A DNA stretch of 64,000 nucleotides. It comes from Gonapodya sp. JEL0774 (taxonomy: Eukaryota; Monoblepharomycota; Monoblepharidomycetes; Monoblepharidales; Gonapodyaceae). This document shows positions 22,399 to 34,550 of this stretch, piece after piece; the stretch's first letter is position 1; every line of letters begins with the position of its first letter. The DNA is taken from NCBI GenBank assembly GCA_027604505.1, contig JADIIX010000030.1, forward strand, positions 119,601-183,600, read 5' to 3'. A model generated the notes under the pieces. It saw only the letters and a program-made list of their open reading frames with translations, was not told where the DNA came from and ran no database searches. A program made the position numbers and the translations under genes.

Positions 22399-25300
22399 AT
22401 GAAGGATGATGGCCGATCATCCAAACAGGGAATGAGCGAAGACAACCGTTCAGGCGCTTCCTCTCCATCTCCTTCCCTCTCTGCGTCACCATCGCCATCG
22501 AACCAGCAGAGACGGTCAGATGGCCACCGTTTGGCCCTGAACTATCAGCGCCTACTTGAAGACTTTGGGAAGGTCAAGGCTCAAAACTCTGTTTTAAAGC
22601 GAGCAATCATTGAGGTACGCTCCAACACATCAATGAACCTCACTACTGGTTGTATGGCCAGGTTTGTTGAGTCGTTCCTCCCTGTCCCGTCTATGACCAG
22701 GAACAAACCGGGACCAAGTACCTGCAAGTAGAACTGAAGTTGAAAGAAGATGAGATCCGTAAGGTGAGTTTTTTTTGTCATGATCTCTGCGTTTATATTG
22801 CCGACCACTATTCCCGTGCGTGTGTGGGCAATGTCAGGCTCAAGAAGCACACGACATTTCGCGCTTGCACAACGAGCGACTTACGAAGCAGCTCAAAAGT
22901 TTGCAAGACGAGCTCGCGGTAAGTAGTTGAAGCATTTTGCTAGTTCGGGGGAACCGCTCAATTTAGTTGGTGCAGTCGAAGTCTGGCAGCAAACGTCCCG
23001 GAAAGTCTGAAAGTGAGGACCAACAGCGCAGCGTGGAGCAACTGACGTTGGAATTTAGGCGGAAACTAGAAGCATCAGGTGCTTTCTTTATTCTGTTGCT
23101 GCGTTCCGCATTCACCTGGACCAAGGCTCGACCTAGATCGTTTAAACACGGAGCTTCGTGAAGTGAAAGAATATGCTCGTAATTGCGAAACCCAATATGT
23201 CGACGCGAGGAAGCATCTGGAGATCGCGTTGACTAGAGTTGAGGATCTTCAGGGTCAGTTGGAAGCAATGGCTCGGGAGAACCGACAGCATGCTGATGAA
23301 CAAGAGCAGCAAGCACGAAATTTTGATGAGTGAGCTCAGCGCCAACAATTATGCTTTTGGTTTTATTAATGAACGTTTGTTGCAGACGTTTGAAATCTAT
23401 GCGGTCGGAGCAAGCCCATCTCTCGAGGAGGGAAACGCTAGTGCATGGGGTCATCATATGTCTGCGGTCCGATTTGGCAAGTCTAAACTCACGAAACGTT
23501 CTCGTATGGCATGCCGAATTTGTCTCGCATTCTGCAGTTATCTACCAATACCATATCTTTGCGGGGTGCCTTTCACAACTTCTCATCCATCTGGAATTCG
23601 ATTGCCCACTTCCTGCGACAGTTTGCTCTGGCAGATACTAGTGAAATCAACGGAGCGCGCGGCTCAGATGCGACTTCTATGTCCACCGCGCTCGCCGCAG
23701 CTATGGACACCGCCGAAGCTTTCAAAGATGCCATCTCCGTGTATGAGCAAGTGCGGGGAGACGGAGGTCGGGAAGAGGTGAACAATCCCCTCAAGCGCTC
23801 TCATTGGTCCAAACATGCTGACAAGTCTATGCACCAGGATGTTATTTTGGCTAGTAGCCAAGTGGTGAAAGCGTTTGTGCACTTTTTGTCCATGTATACG
23901 GGCTTGGTCGAAGGTGTTCTTCGGAGACAATCCCAAAATGCCACTCCGCACACAGAAATTGAGGAAGGAGCAATCAATGTGTTTCTCAAACGTACTGTCG
24001 CAAACCTTAACAGAACGGCGGAAAGACTTGGTCGTTCATCTGCACGTTCTTGGAAGAAGGGTAAGTTTGTGGGGTCTCCTGGTATCGTTCCGCGTGGTCA
24101 TCTCTGACTGTACTTCTGCTACTCCACGATTGCCAGTTTCCTCCATGGAAACGGAGTTGATGGCGCTGCTCGTGAATTGGTTCATTGATTGGGAAGGTGA
24201 GTGTATAATCGAAAGCTCTTTTATCGTTCTGATCTAGAGTTTCGGAACATTTTGCTACATAAAGCAATTTGGTACGCATTGCAAGCTCAAAATGAAGCTG
24301 CCGTAACTCTCGCAGCACAGGCAGTTATGGTGACAATAATCGATGCCGTGCGAAATTCAAGCTCCGAACTTGTGAGTTTGAGTCTCGTGATGTGATTTAT
24401 GACATTGGCGTGAGTGCTCTTGTTCCAGGGGACCTCCTTGGCGCTACCTGAGCTTGTTACTATTGCGACAAGCATTGGAGGTGAGCACAGGAGGCTGAAG
24501 CGTTTTACGGGAGTTAAATGTGTTCTGATGGAGTTTCACATAAGACAATTACTTCACGATCGCGGAAACCCTCGAGGACAAGGAAGCCTTCTTAAGCGAA
24601 TCTGTGGCGCAAGTCAAGGACTTTTCCGGACGGGTGTCGGACTACGTGTCCCATGTAATTCCAGATTTGGAATCCCAGATTTCGCGGATAATGACGGAGA
24701 AATCGGAATTGGTAGATCGGATTTCGGCCTCTGAGAGAAAGCTGTCAGATTTGGAAACCGAGAGACTGTCTCGTGAGGTCTTGTTCGAGAAGACCACAAA
24801 GCAATTGGAGAAGGAACTGGAGGCAGCGAGGGTTGACGGGGAATCTCTACGCCAAACACTTGCTGGGCAGTCGCGGCAGCTCCTTGAGCAAGGCAAGGAG
24901 ATAGAAAACGTTGTGGCGAAGTCTAAGACGAAGGACGAATGGATTTCCCAATTGGAGCGAACGGTCAAATCGCTACAGCGAAGAGTCAAGGACCCTCCCC
25001 CGTCTGAAGATGGGAACAGAACTTCTGAACTGGCTGCGAAAGCATTTTCCGACGATACAACGGATGTTTTGAACCAATCTACTACCACAAATGAAGTAGA
25101 ATCGCGAGCTGGCCGTGGTGACCCTGCGAGTAATGTGAGTTCTCCGTCGGTGCGTTTGCGCGCACATTTTCATTCACCTCTCCCTACTTCTCAGATTGTT
25201 GTAAATGGAGTCGCCCTTCCTTTGCTGGCAGTGAGTTTATAGACTGATTTTTCATTGGTGGAAGTTCATACCCATTGTGCTCGATCACAGAATTCTTACC

Positions 25301-25437
25301 CGGCGTTTCGAGGGAGTCAGGTTTTGCCTTTGAATAATCTCTCCCGCGAAGAACTAGAAGTAAATGTCCGATACCTCACGGTGAAGCTTCAACGTGCCGA
25401 TAGTTATTTAGCACGCTTATTGCGCCATACCGTTTAA
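22399..25437 (+). CDS. PPP1R21-like (KLRAQ-domain) coiled-coil protein
   Basis: Many short exons; the first is 22399-22614. After a Ser/Pro-rich start, the protein shows the N-terminal signature LNYQRLLEDFGKVKAQNSVLK, then KYLQVELKLKEDEIRK, LHNERLTKQLKSLQDELA and LDRLNTELREVKEYA, a coiled coil as in PPP1R21. A middle region contains AFKDAISVYEQVR and further helices. A second coiled coil follows at about 24640-25000, and the C-terminus is LNNLSREELEVNVRYLTVKL. In animals PPP1R21 is the Fy-2 subunit of the FERRY complex, which links mRNAs to Rab5 early endosomes. Whether a FERRY-like complex exists here is unknown. Internal exon boundaries are approximate. Confidence 0.8.
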
Positions 25438-25583
25438 GTTTGTTTGTTGGTCTGAAAATTTGCGGTGACGTGGCGGAAATACGTGACCACAGACCCGAAT
25501 GTGAAAGTTGATCGAGCGCGCTCTCTGCAACCTCACCACCCGTTGGATTACCAAACCATCTGGCCTTTTAACAACCCGAACTC

Positions 25584-28500
25584 ATGTCAGGCCACACGCG
25601 AGTCCCAATGGCAGACATGGCGCTCGTACGTCGGATCCCGTCATGTCTCCAGTTGACGAGATCTTCACCAGCGCTTGCGTCGTCTTCCCACCGTCGACCA
25701 TCAAAGCTTGTGACCAACAGATCGTTCGGGTATCTCCCAAAGGTCAGAACACCGACTCTGCCACATAATTGGAAGCCGGACGCACCGCATAGAGTTTATT
25801 TGACTTTAAACGATTCCGTATCTCGGAGACGTGCTACCACTGCCAGAACGCCTGGTGTTGGAATCGCATTGGGCAATCATTTCGATGTTTTTCCACCTGC
25901 ATCATCTCATGGAGACTCAAGGACATCGAATTTTCAACTTCGGGATGGCGCTGTTGGTACTCCGGTAACTCAGATGACAGCCGTCAATCCAGTAGTTTTG
26001 AAGTTCAATCCTGTCCGCCAACTAGCCCTCCCAAGAGCTTTTTTCGATGACGAGAGTGGTCGTGCGCCATCGTCTCCATCGGACGGCGGAAGCGACGGGA
26101 TATCAAATGGGCCACCAGGAGGCAGTGACAATGATGACAGCTCTGGAGGCAGTTCGGGTGGTGCAGGGGGTAAAGGCAGAAAGCGTGGCCCGCCTGGGCC
26201 ACCGCTTCCGCGGGCGAGTGAGCAAACCCAGAAGCACCCAGTCGAAGCTGGCGGTGAAGCAGGTTCCATTGCAAACTCCGGCGGGTCGGCAGCGTCTCCC
26301 CCAGGGGAATCTGATAATGGCAATGGTAGTGGGAGCTCCGGAGACGAAAGTGGGAATGGATCGCAAGGATCCAAAGTCCTGTCACTGCCGACTGCTAGCT
26401 CTCTTGCGCCGGTTCCTTCGGACATCACATCCGGCGCGATCGAGAAACCCCCAATCCCGAAAGAGTACCCTCAACTCCTTGCAATTCCCTTGACACGGCG
26501 GCCCTTATTTCCGGGCTTCTATAAGACTGTTTACATCAAAGATCCGGCGGTGATTGCTGCAATTCACGACCTCGTCGCTCGACGGCAGCCCTATGTTGGT
26601 GTCTTCATGACCAAAGACGATAATTATGAGCCAGACATTGTGTCTGACATGGAGCAAGTGCACCGCATTGGTGTTTTTGCGCAAATTGCCAACGTGTACG
26701 CCAGTGGACCCGACAACTCCGGTCTCACGGTTCTCCTCTATCCGCATCGTCGGATCCGTGCCAATGGACTGGTGTTACCCGAGAAGCTTGTACCTGTTGC
26801 GGAAAACGCGTTGGGAAGTGAAAAGGCGAAAATTGAAGCGGTTGAGAAAATTTTGAGCACAGAGAGTGAGTCCACCTTTGATATTTTACAGCTTTGGGGT
26901 ACGTTGTCTCTCACTACCACGATCTGCTCCATCAGCAAGTGTTGACGAACCCCCTAGCGTGCCTGTCCAGGAAGATGTGGCCGATCCTCTTCACATTTAC
27001 GAATCTGTCAACGTACCGCTCTCCAAGTTCGATGTTTCACTAGCGAATGTTGAAAACCTTGCGGACGAACCTTATAACCCCGACACTCCTCTAGTGAAGG
27101 CAATTACGAACGAGATGCTTAACGTTATGAAGGAGATCTCACAGTTGAACCCTCTCTTCCGAGATCAAATTATTACATTTTCAATTCAGGCAGGAGGTTC
27201 ACTGTTATCCGAACCATCAAGACTTGCGGACTTTGCAGCAGCGGTGTCCAGCGCAGATCCTACTGAGCTCCAAGCCATCCTTGAATCCCTGGTGGTTGAA
27301 GAGCGGCTTCACAAGGCGTTGCTCGTTGTGAAGAAGGAGCTGGCCAATGCAAAGCTGCAACAGGAGATCGCGAAGGAAGTAGACAAGAAAATCACACGAA
27401 AGCAGCAAGAGTATTTCTTGATGGAGCAATTGAAGGGAATCAAGAAGGAACTAGGAATAGACAGTGACGGTAAAGACAAACTCATCGAAAAGTTCAAGGA
27501 ACGAGCGACTGGGTTGCAAATGCCTGAGGCAGTACAGAAGGTTTTTGATGAGGTAAGCATTTGTTGAGATGAGTTTCGTGGCCCAAGTATTTTAAAATTG
27601 GCTGCCTTCTTTGATTACTTAACAGGAAATTCAAAAACTTTCCACCTTAGAATCTGCTGCCTCGGAATTCAATGTGACTCGCAACTATCTGGACTGGATA
27701 ACGCAAATTCCTTGGGGAAAGTATGCTGACGAGAATTTTGAGATTGCACACGCAATCAAGGTTCTGGACGAAGACCACTACGGTTTGAAGGAGGTGAAGG
27801 ATCGGATTCTGGAGTTCATTGCCGTTGGGAAACTTCGCGGTACGGTTGAGGGGAAGATTTTGTGTTTATCAGGACCGCCAGGTAAGTTGCACGAGTGTCC
27901 ACTTGTTGTTAGACTGCCTGACGTGTGTTGTTGAAGGCGTCGGGAAAACGTCCGTCGGGAAGTCTATCGCACGTGCGTTGAACAGGGATTTCTTTCGCTT
28001 CAGTGTCGGTGGTCTGTCAGATGTCGCGGAGATCAAGGGCCACCGACGGACCTATGTTGGAGCGATGCCGGGCAAGGTCATTCAAGCTTTGAAAAAGGTT
28101 CAATCACAGAACCCATTGATCTTGATTGACGAAAGTAAGTGGTCCTCTTTCGCTCAATCACAATATCTCTCTAAACAAAGACGGCAGTCGACAAGCTTGG
28201 CAGGGGCCACCAAGGCGACCCGGCATCTGCATTACTCGAAGTTTTGGATCCTGAGCAGAATAGCTCCTTCTTGGATCACTATATGGACGTCCCGATTGAC
28301 CTGTCGAAAGTCCTGTTCGTTTGCACTGCAAACGTGCTGGAAACCATACCACCCCCACTTCTGGATCGCATGGAAGTAATATCACTTTCGGGCTATGTTG
28401 CGGAAGAAAAAGTCGCTATCTCCGAGAGGTATCTTGCACCGCAAGCTCGAGCATCTTCTGGTCTGCAGGATGCGGACGTGGAGTTGACCACGGATGCTAT

Positions 28501-29454
28501 CGAATCACTCATCAAGTACTATTGCCGTGAAAGTGGGGTTCGAAACCTAAAAAAGCAAATCGAAAAGGTTTATCGGAAAGCCGCATTGCAGATAGTGAAG
28601 GATGCCAGTGCTAACTCCCCATCGGCTGCCGCCCCAGAAGTGGTGTCAGAGGATCTTCAGGATGTACCCACGCCACCCGCATCAGCCGCCGTCGTGGCTC
28701 CTCTGCGCATCACAAGCGACAATTTGAAAACCTACGTGGGAAGCCCTGTTTTCACGAGTGATCGAATGTACGATCACACCCCTGCTGGGGTAGTGATGGG
28801 ACTGGCATGGACTTCGCTAGGGGGGTCCGCATTATATGTGGAGTCGGTTCTCGAAGCGGCAATGACTAAGGACTCGAAACCAAACCTATCGCGGACAGGG
28901 CAGTTGGGGGATGTGATGAAAGAGTCTTCAATGATTGCGTACACGTTCGCAAAAGCTTTCCTCCTTCGAAAAGACCCGCAGAACGACTTCTTTAGTCATG
29001 CAAAAATTCACCTTCACGTTCCCGAGGGTGCAACTCCCAAGGACGGTCCATCAGCAGGTGTCACTATGGCAACCTCCTTGTTGAGTTTGGCCATGAACGA
29101 GCCAGTCTTGCCAAATGTGGCAATGACAGGTGAGCTGACGTTGACTGGGAAAGTTCTGAAGATTGGAGGATTGCGAGGTGAGCTATATTCGGCGATGCTT
29201 TTTTTTGTTAAAAATTCTAATCTTCCTCACATTTGCTTCAATCAGAAAAAACCATCGCGGCCAAAAGGTCCGGAGTTACGAAAATTATCTTCCCAGCTTT
29301 GAATAAAAACGACTGGGATGAGTTTCCTGATTACATTCGGGAAGGAATCAGCGGAATACCCGTTGAAACATATGAGGACATATTTAACATAGTATTTGCG
29401 GCCGAAGAAGAGAGTGCACCAAACATGAATGCGAAAGTACTTGAAGGTGATTGA
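25584..29454 (+). CDS. PIM1: Mitochondrial ATP-dependent Lon protease
   Basis: Several exons, roughly 1,050 residues. The Arg/Ser-rich N-terminus after MSGHTRVP fits mitochondrial import, and a Gly/Asp/Ser-rich linker (about 26050-26400) precedes the LON substrate domain ([30 protein letters not shown]). The AAA+ module shows Walker [14 protein letters not shown] (split by an intron), Walker B LILIDEIDKLGRG (also split) and sensor [19 protein letters not shown]. The protease domain has the catalytic serine in PKDGPSAGV and lysine in [12 protein letters not shown], the latter just before an intron. All catalytic residues are present. PIM1 degrades damaged matrix proteins and maintains mtDNA. 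It is convergent with RAD2, 131 bp apart. Confidence 0.95.
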
Positions 29455-29585
29455 CTACTATAGCGTTGTGCCGCAATTCATAACTTATTGCAGCTGTTCA
29501 TAGGTTCTCAGCCAATAATAGATGAAGAAATGTCTGTATAAGTAAATTGTACATAACAACAACAAAAAAAAGAGCAAGCATGGTA

Positions 29586-32500
29586 TTAACTCTTTCGTCT
29601 AATCTTTCTTCCTTGGCGCGCTCTTTGATTTCTGGGAGTGGTGATTGAGACCTTCCGAGATTCCTCGGATAAAGAATCTGTGTCAGATTCTTCATCGTTG
29701 TTTGCGGATTTCTTTTTCCACGAGCTGAAGACAGCTTGGGCACGCTTTCTTTTACAGTAACACGGTTGTGTTTATAACTACGCTGTAGAAATCGGGGACG
29801 AAATCGGCGACACTCACGATTTTAATCTCTGGAATTTCGTTGAAGCTCCGCTGTCCGATGCGATAGGAAGAAATTGGTCGATTCGCGCCTGAATACCTTC
29901 TGCGTCCTTTTGTCGCATGTTACGAATAATGGGCAGGATGACTTCGTCTACTTTTTCCTGCCGCCACCCCAATCGAGTGCCAAGGAAGCTGGAGATATCC
30001 ATAAGGCTAAGTGCACTAACTTGATTGCCAGGGACTCTTTCAAGCACTCACGAGCGAAGCCGATCAACGTCTGGTGCTGCAAAGGACAATCGAACTTGTG
30101 AACTGTCCACAGCGGGGTTAATATACGTGCATCGTACATGGGCATCTGGAAAGTCATCAGGCACCGTCAGGCGCTGGCAGAGTTTGCGCTAACAATGACG
30201 TCGGAACAAGTTAGCCGCCGATCTCTTCATTCAACGTCCATAAGCAACAAACCAGACGCTTGCGCTGAGGAATACGATCCTCCGGGAGCTCTTTCCCGCT
30301 CGCTAAGCGCGAGCAGAATTCTTTGAACTGGATCAGCGCATCTAGTCCGTCCGTGGAGTTCGGTTCTCCAAATTCGTTGATTATTTCCAGAGCAGTTACC
30401 GCGCCAACGCCTTGTAGGCCTTCAGTGTAATCCGAACCGAGAAGGTATGCCAACTGAATTAACTTTGCACGGCTCAGACTCATGTCATTGTCGAGATCAG
30501 CGGCAAGATAGCATTCGACAAATTTGTCACGTGAGAATACGTGCCGATACACTCTGTCTCCTCCAAATAAAAACACATCCGAATCGTCCGTTATAATGCC
30601 CTCCACAAGTCCGAGTCGCAAGAGTTCAGCGCATTGTGCCTCTGCCTCCATAGTCGCTACAATGTACGGAACACCAAAAAGCCGAAGCAGCTCCTGAGAA
30701 TCAGCAACCATCTGGTCGGTGACTTCTTGACCGTGTCTTTCATCCTTTCCCCGCTCGAAATTCAAATGTTGAATTTCTGATTCCAGGTCAGCCCTCACAG
30801 TGGATAAATCCTTGTTCGATACATTAGAAATAAACTTTGCATACTCGTCTTCCTCTTCATTGAGGGTGGTGGACACATCGATCCTCTCTGCATCTTCATC
30901 TCCAGCAAAAGCGTGAGTAGCAGACACAAGTAAGTCGCCGGGGCCGTTGATGCCTTCTAAATCTACAGATTCAAGTAGAACTGTATGGACATGGTTCGAG
31001 TCTTTTCCCGGACTCGGATCAAATTCCGCAGTGCTTCCTCTATTCGAAGCGGAAACTCCAGCTTGAGGTGGTTCGAGAATCTCTGGTAATGTACCGCGAG
31101 AGTGAAGTCTAGGAGATACAATACTACTCAGCAGCATGCGTGGAGGCAGACTCGTATTTAACACTCTGCGTGAAACGACTGCTGGCGAAGATGTTATTGA
31201 TTCGTGTTCGGAATGAGTTGACTTGAATTCCTTATGTGAGTTTTGGGGAAGATTCAAAGAAGGGATATTGAGATTTACAAAGTCCTCAACACGTGCAAGA
31301 CCAATATTTGATAATTGTGGATTTGAGCGATTGGAAGATTTAGCCACGATTTGGGATGGATCCATGTTTACCATTCCTCCATCTGAATCGCTGTCTTCGA
31401 CTTCTAAGAGTCGTTCCCGAGGTCGGCGTGAGCCTCCTGACGCAGACAATGGAATGTCGGAGCTCAGTGTCTCAGGAGATTGCGACCCCACAGGATTCCA
31501 TCCAACTTCTCCATCCAAGTCCCTTGAGTCAATACCCTCTTCCTCTCGTGTCGAGATCTGCGTCTTCCAATGATGTGCCGCCTCGAGAAAGCCTGCCCAG
31601 AAAGCAATGCACTCCGCTTTCTGTCTCAACGCATCAGAGTCACCCATCTTGTCCAGTTTCCGCTTTACAGTGCGCAGTTCATCTGCAATATCATCGAGAT
31701 TTGGCATATTAAGTACACGTCGCATTGATTCTTCGAGTGAGAGATTGTTTGGACTAGGAAAGGTGCTAGGGAATATGCGGCGCACAACATCCGAAGCAAC
31801 TGTGGACCATGTGTTGAGAAACTCCGTGGGACTTGCAAGCTGAGAGGAAGGACCACTGGAAGCCCAAAAATCTGACGCAGGCTGCGTAAGAGATGGGGGA
31901 TTACGGAGCGATGGAGGAGGGGAAGGGGAGTGGGAGTTCGCATTCGGTACTCTATCGTCTTCATCGGAATCGCTCATCACCAGCAAAGGTTTGGAAGACA
32001 TCTTCACTTTCGTTGTACCGCTCAAGCTTTTGGCTGGCACTCCAAAAGTCTCTGTCTCCTGCGATACCTTTTTAGTAAGCAGAGCCGTTATGTGTCCCTT
32101 AGTGGTTGAAAATCCCTCCAAGAGCTCCTCGTCGCCAGAGTCGTCAGATTCGCTCAAAAGCAACAGTGGCTTCCTCACTTTCAGAGCTCGCCTCTGTGTA
32201 GCCCGACCACCACCTTCATCTGTGTCATCATCCCCTTGGAGGCCCGACAATTCTTGGTTGAAACCGGATATCTCCGTCACTTCTGAGTTCGGTGCAGGCC
32301 CTTGGTCCTCCACCGCCGTAATTTGGTCAATGGCAGCAATCATGTCCAATGTTTCTTGGTCCAGCCGACCGCCACTACCTTGCTCATCAATATCTTCAAT
32401 AAGATGGTCGGCGCTGTGCATGTCAACATCCTCGAACTCCTCCGCACGGTTGAGAGAGTCCCAGTTCATGTCTACATCTTCAAACTCTTCTTCCTCATCA

Positions 32501-34416
32501 TCCATATCCACCTTTAAATCGCGCCCTTCCTGGATTGTCTTGAAGTCACTTTCGTCCACATCGATCACCTCAGAGTCCTCATCCACAGCGCTCCACCCGA
32601 AAGTCACTCTTCTTTGAAGCTCCTGCGCCAGCCGCAGGCCTGTGCCCCTCACGGGCACGCTAACCCCTTCTCCTACAATCCTGTTCCCTGTCGCCACAAC
32701 GACACCTTTGCTCTCCTTCTCCTCCACCTTTAGAGTCCAACCTCCTGCTTTCTCGTCGTTCTTTACCATCACAAACTCTCTCCCTCTCTCTGCAGCAATT
32801 CGTCTCGGTACAAACGCTGCACCTTCACCCTTCCCTCCGCTTCTGTTCTTCACCGTCACTGGCTTCCCCGTGATCATTTCCGATACCCGCTGAGTCAAAT
32901 CGTTTCGCCTGATCAAGCCCTCTATCTGGGATTTTGAAAAGTCCAAAGAATTCTTACTGCGCTTCATCATATGGTCCAGGCGCTCATAGTTGGTCGAGCG
33001 GGAGCGAACACGGGATTCTTGAAGGATTTCGTACTGTACTTCCAGAGGAAGGGCGTTGAAGGCATGTGAGTCCATATCGAGGGATTCAATAAGTGACTGG
33101 TAGGGGCACGTGGGAAAACATTAGAAGTGTCCATGGCAAATCCCTGTCACAGACGATCTGAGCATCTCACAATGGCTCCAATCTGTCACTTACTCTATTA
33201 CTTTCAATGAAATCCTTCAGATCCGCGACTGTTGCGAGCCGTCTGTCCCTGCCTCCTGCTTTGAACTTTGTTTCGTCCATAGGCGGCAAGTCAAATTCGT
33301 CCGTAGGCCCCGTCTTGCGTTTCCGAGACGTGGGTAATGGAGTTGCATAATTGTTGGAGGCTGGCACGTTCGATGCGGAGGTGGCAGGAGCAGCCATTCG
33401 GCGGTTCGCCGATGACATCCGTTTCGTGTTGTACGAGTTATTGTGAGGTGTGTTAGACTTGGACGTGGCGTAAATGTCATCGTGGTAGACATATTCGGAT
33501 GGACCAGATGGTGAGGGATTGGACGTGCTTTTAGCACTTCAGAGAGAACGGCAATTGGCAACATGGCACATCAGCAACGGTTGAACAAGGGCCACGACAA
33601 TGCGGCAATTGGCAACATGGCACATCAGCAACGGTTGAACAAGGGCCACGACAATGAGCTGTGGAGATTAAAAACTTGACGATTGGAGCAGTCACCTTGA
33701 AGCCTGTAATTGACCAACAGCGTGCAGTTGAAGCTGCTTCTGAAGTATCTTTTCGGCGGTACGTTGGATGGAATCGCGGACTTGAATGCGGCGCTCTCTG
33801 CGCTTGATCTAAAAGATATTGAAGCTCAATAAGGGTGTACTCCCTCGAGATTGCCCGTCATCATCACGAAGGATGGGCGATGAGTTCGTCCACCTCTTTT
33901 AACAAAGAAAAGTAACGCCTTCTCTTGGATGAGTCGATGTGCTAGTCGTTCCGCAGTCCCATTATGCGCTTGATGGTGCACATCGACCTCACGTCAAAAC
34001 TAACATCTTCACAAGCGCACTCAATTATCCAAAAGGGAACACCTCAGCCTTTCTGGGCAGGGCACTTACGATTGTTGCTCTTTTCAGTGCCGGAACACCG
34101 CCGTCGAAGACGAAAACCGGCTTTATATTGAAGAAGAGGAGTTTGCATATTCGCCTGAAGAAACCGAGAATGTGAGCAGACTTGAGAGGGTTTCCCTCCG
34201 AGTCCTTCATGGCCTTAATAAATTGATGAAGCCATATGCTCGCATCTGGAAGACCAGTCGGGGATTCAAGCAACAATCAGTTGTGAAAGGATCGGGTCTT
34301 CTCATAGTTCGAGAACAGGCGATCTCACCAACGGCAAGCACCCTGTTCCTGAGAGTGTCCAACCTTGTCGGTCTCGCAACGGGTTCAAGCAGCTGCCAAA
34401 GACCTTTCACGCCCAT
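29586..34416 (-). CDS. RAD2: DNA-repair structure-specific endonuclease RAD2/XPG
   Basis: Exons 34416-34329, 34245-34070, 33808-33696, 33527-33194 and a long exon from 33096 join in phase, then three short 3' exons end with a basic tail (RKIRRKS) at 29586. The N-domain begins [16 protein letters not shown], with aspartates in VLAVDASIW and VFVFDGG. An acidic spacer of about 650 residues separates it from the I-domain ([41 protein letters not shown]), which supplies the rest of the metal site. QARIDQFL near the end resembles a PCNA-binding PIP box. XPG makes the 3' incision in nucleotide excision repair in the nucleus. The spacer suits TFIIH contact, as known for the family. It is divergent from the MFSD5-like gene (134 bp). 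Confidence 0.95.
33549..33656. repeat. Perfect 54-bp tandem duplication inside a RAD2 intron
   Basis: Two adjacent copies (33549-33602 and 33603-33656) starting CGGCAATTGGCAACATGGCA are identical. They lie wholly within RAD2 intron 3 (33528-33695), raising it from about 114 to 168 nt. Splice sites and branch region are outside the duplication. Confidence 0.95.
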
Positions 34417-34550
34417 TCTGTCGCGGTGAGCGGTGTTGTGTATCACAAATATTTCAATGGAATGAGTGGCCTGAACTGTGAGTTTAATTCGCCAGCAGCC
34501 AAAACCGCCATCGCCAAATCAAACATTCGAAATTGCGCGGCACCGACGCA

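Noticed and set aside
10474-25437. Functional cluster of PP1 regulators (CBM21 protein and PPP1R21-like)
   Set aside because: The PPP1R21 name reflects a weak historical PP1 link, and the two genes are 9 kb apart with unrelated genes between them.
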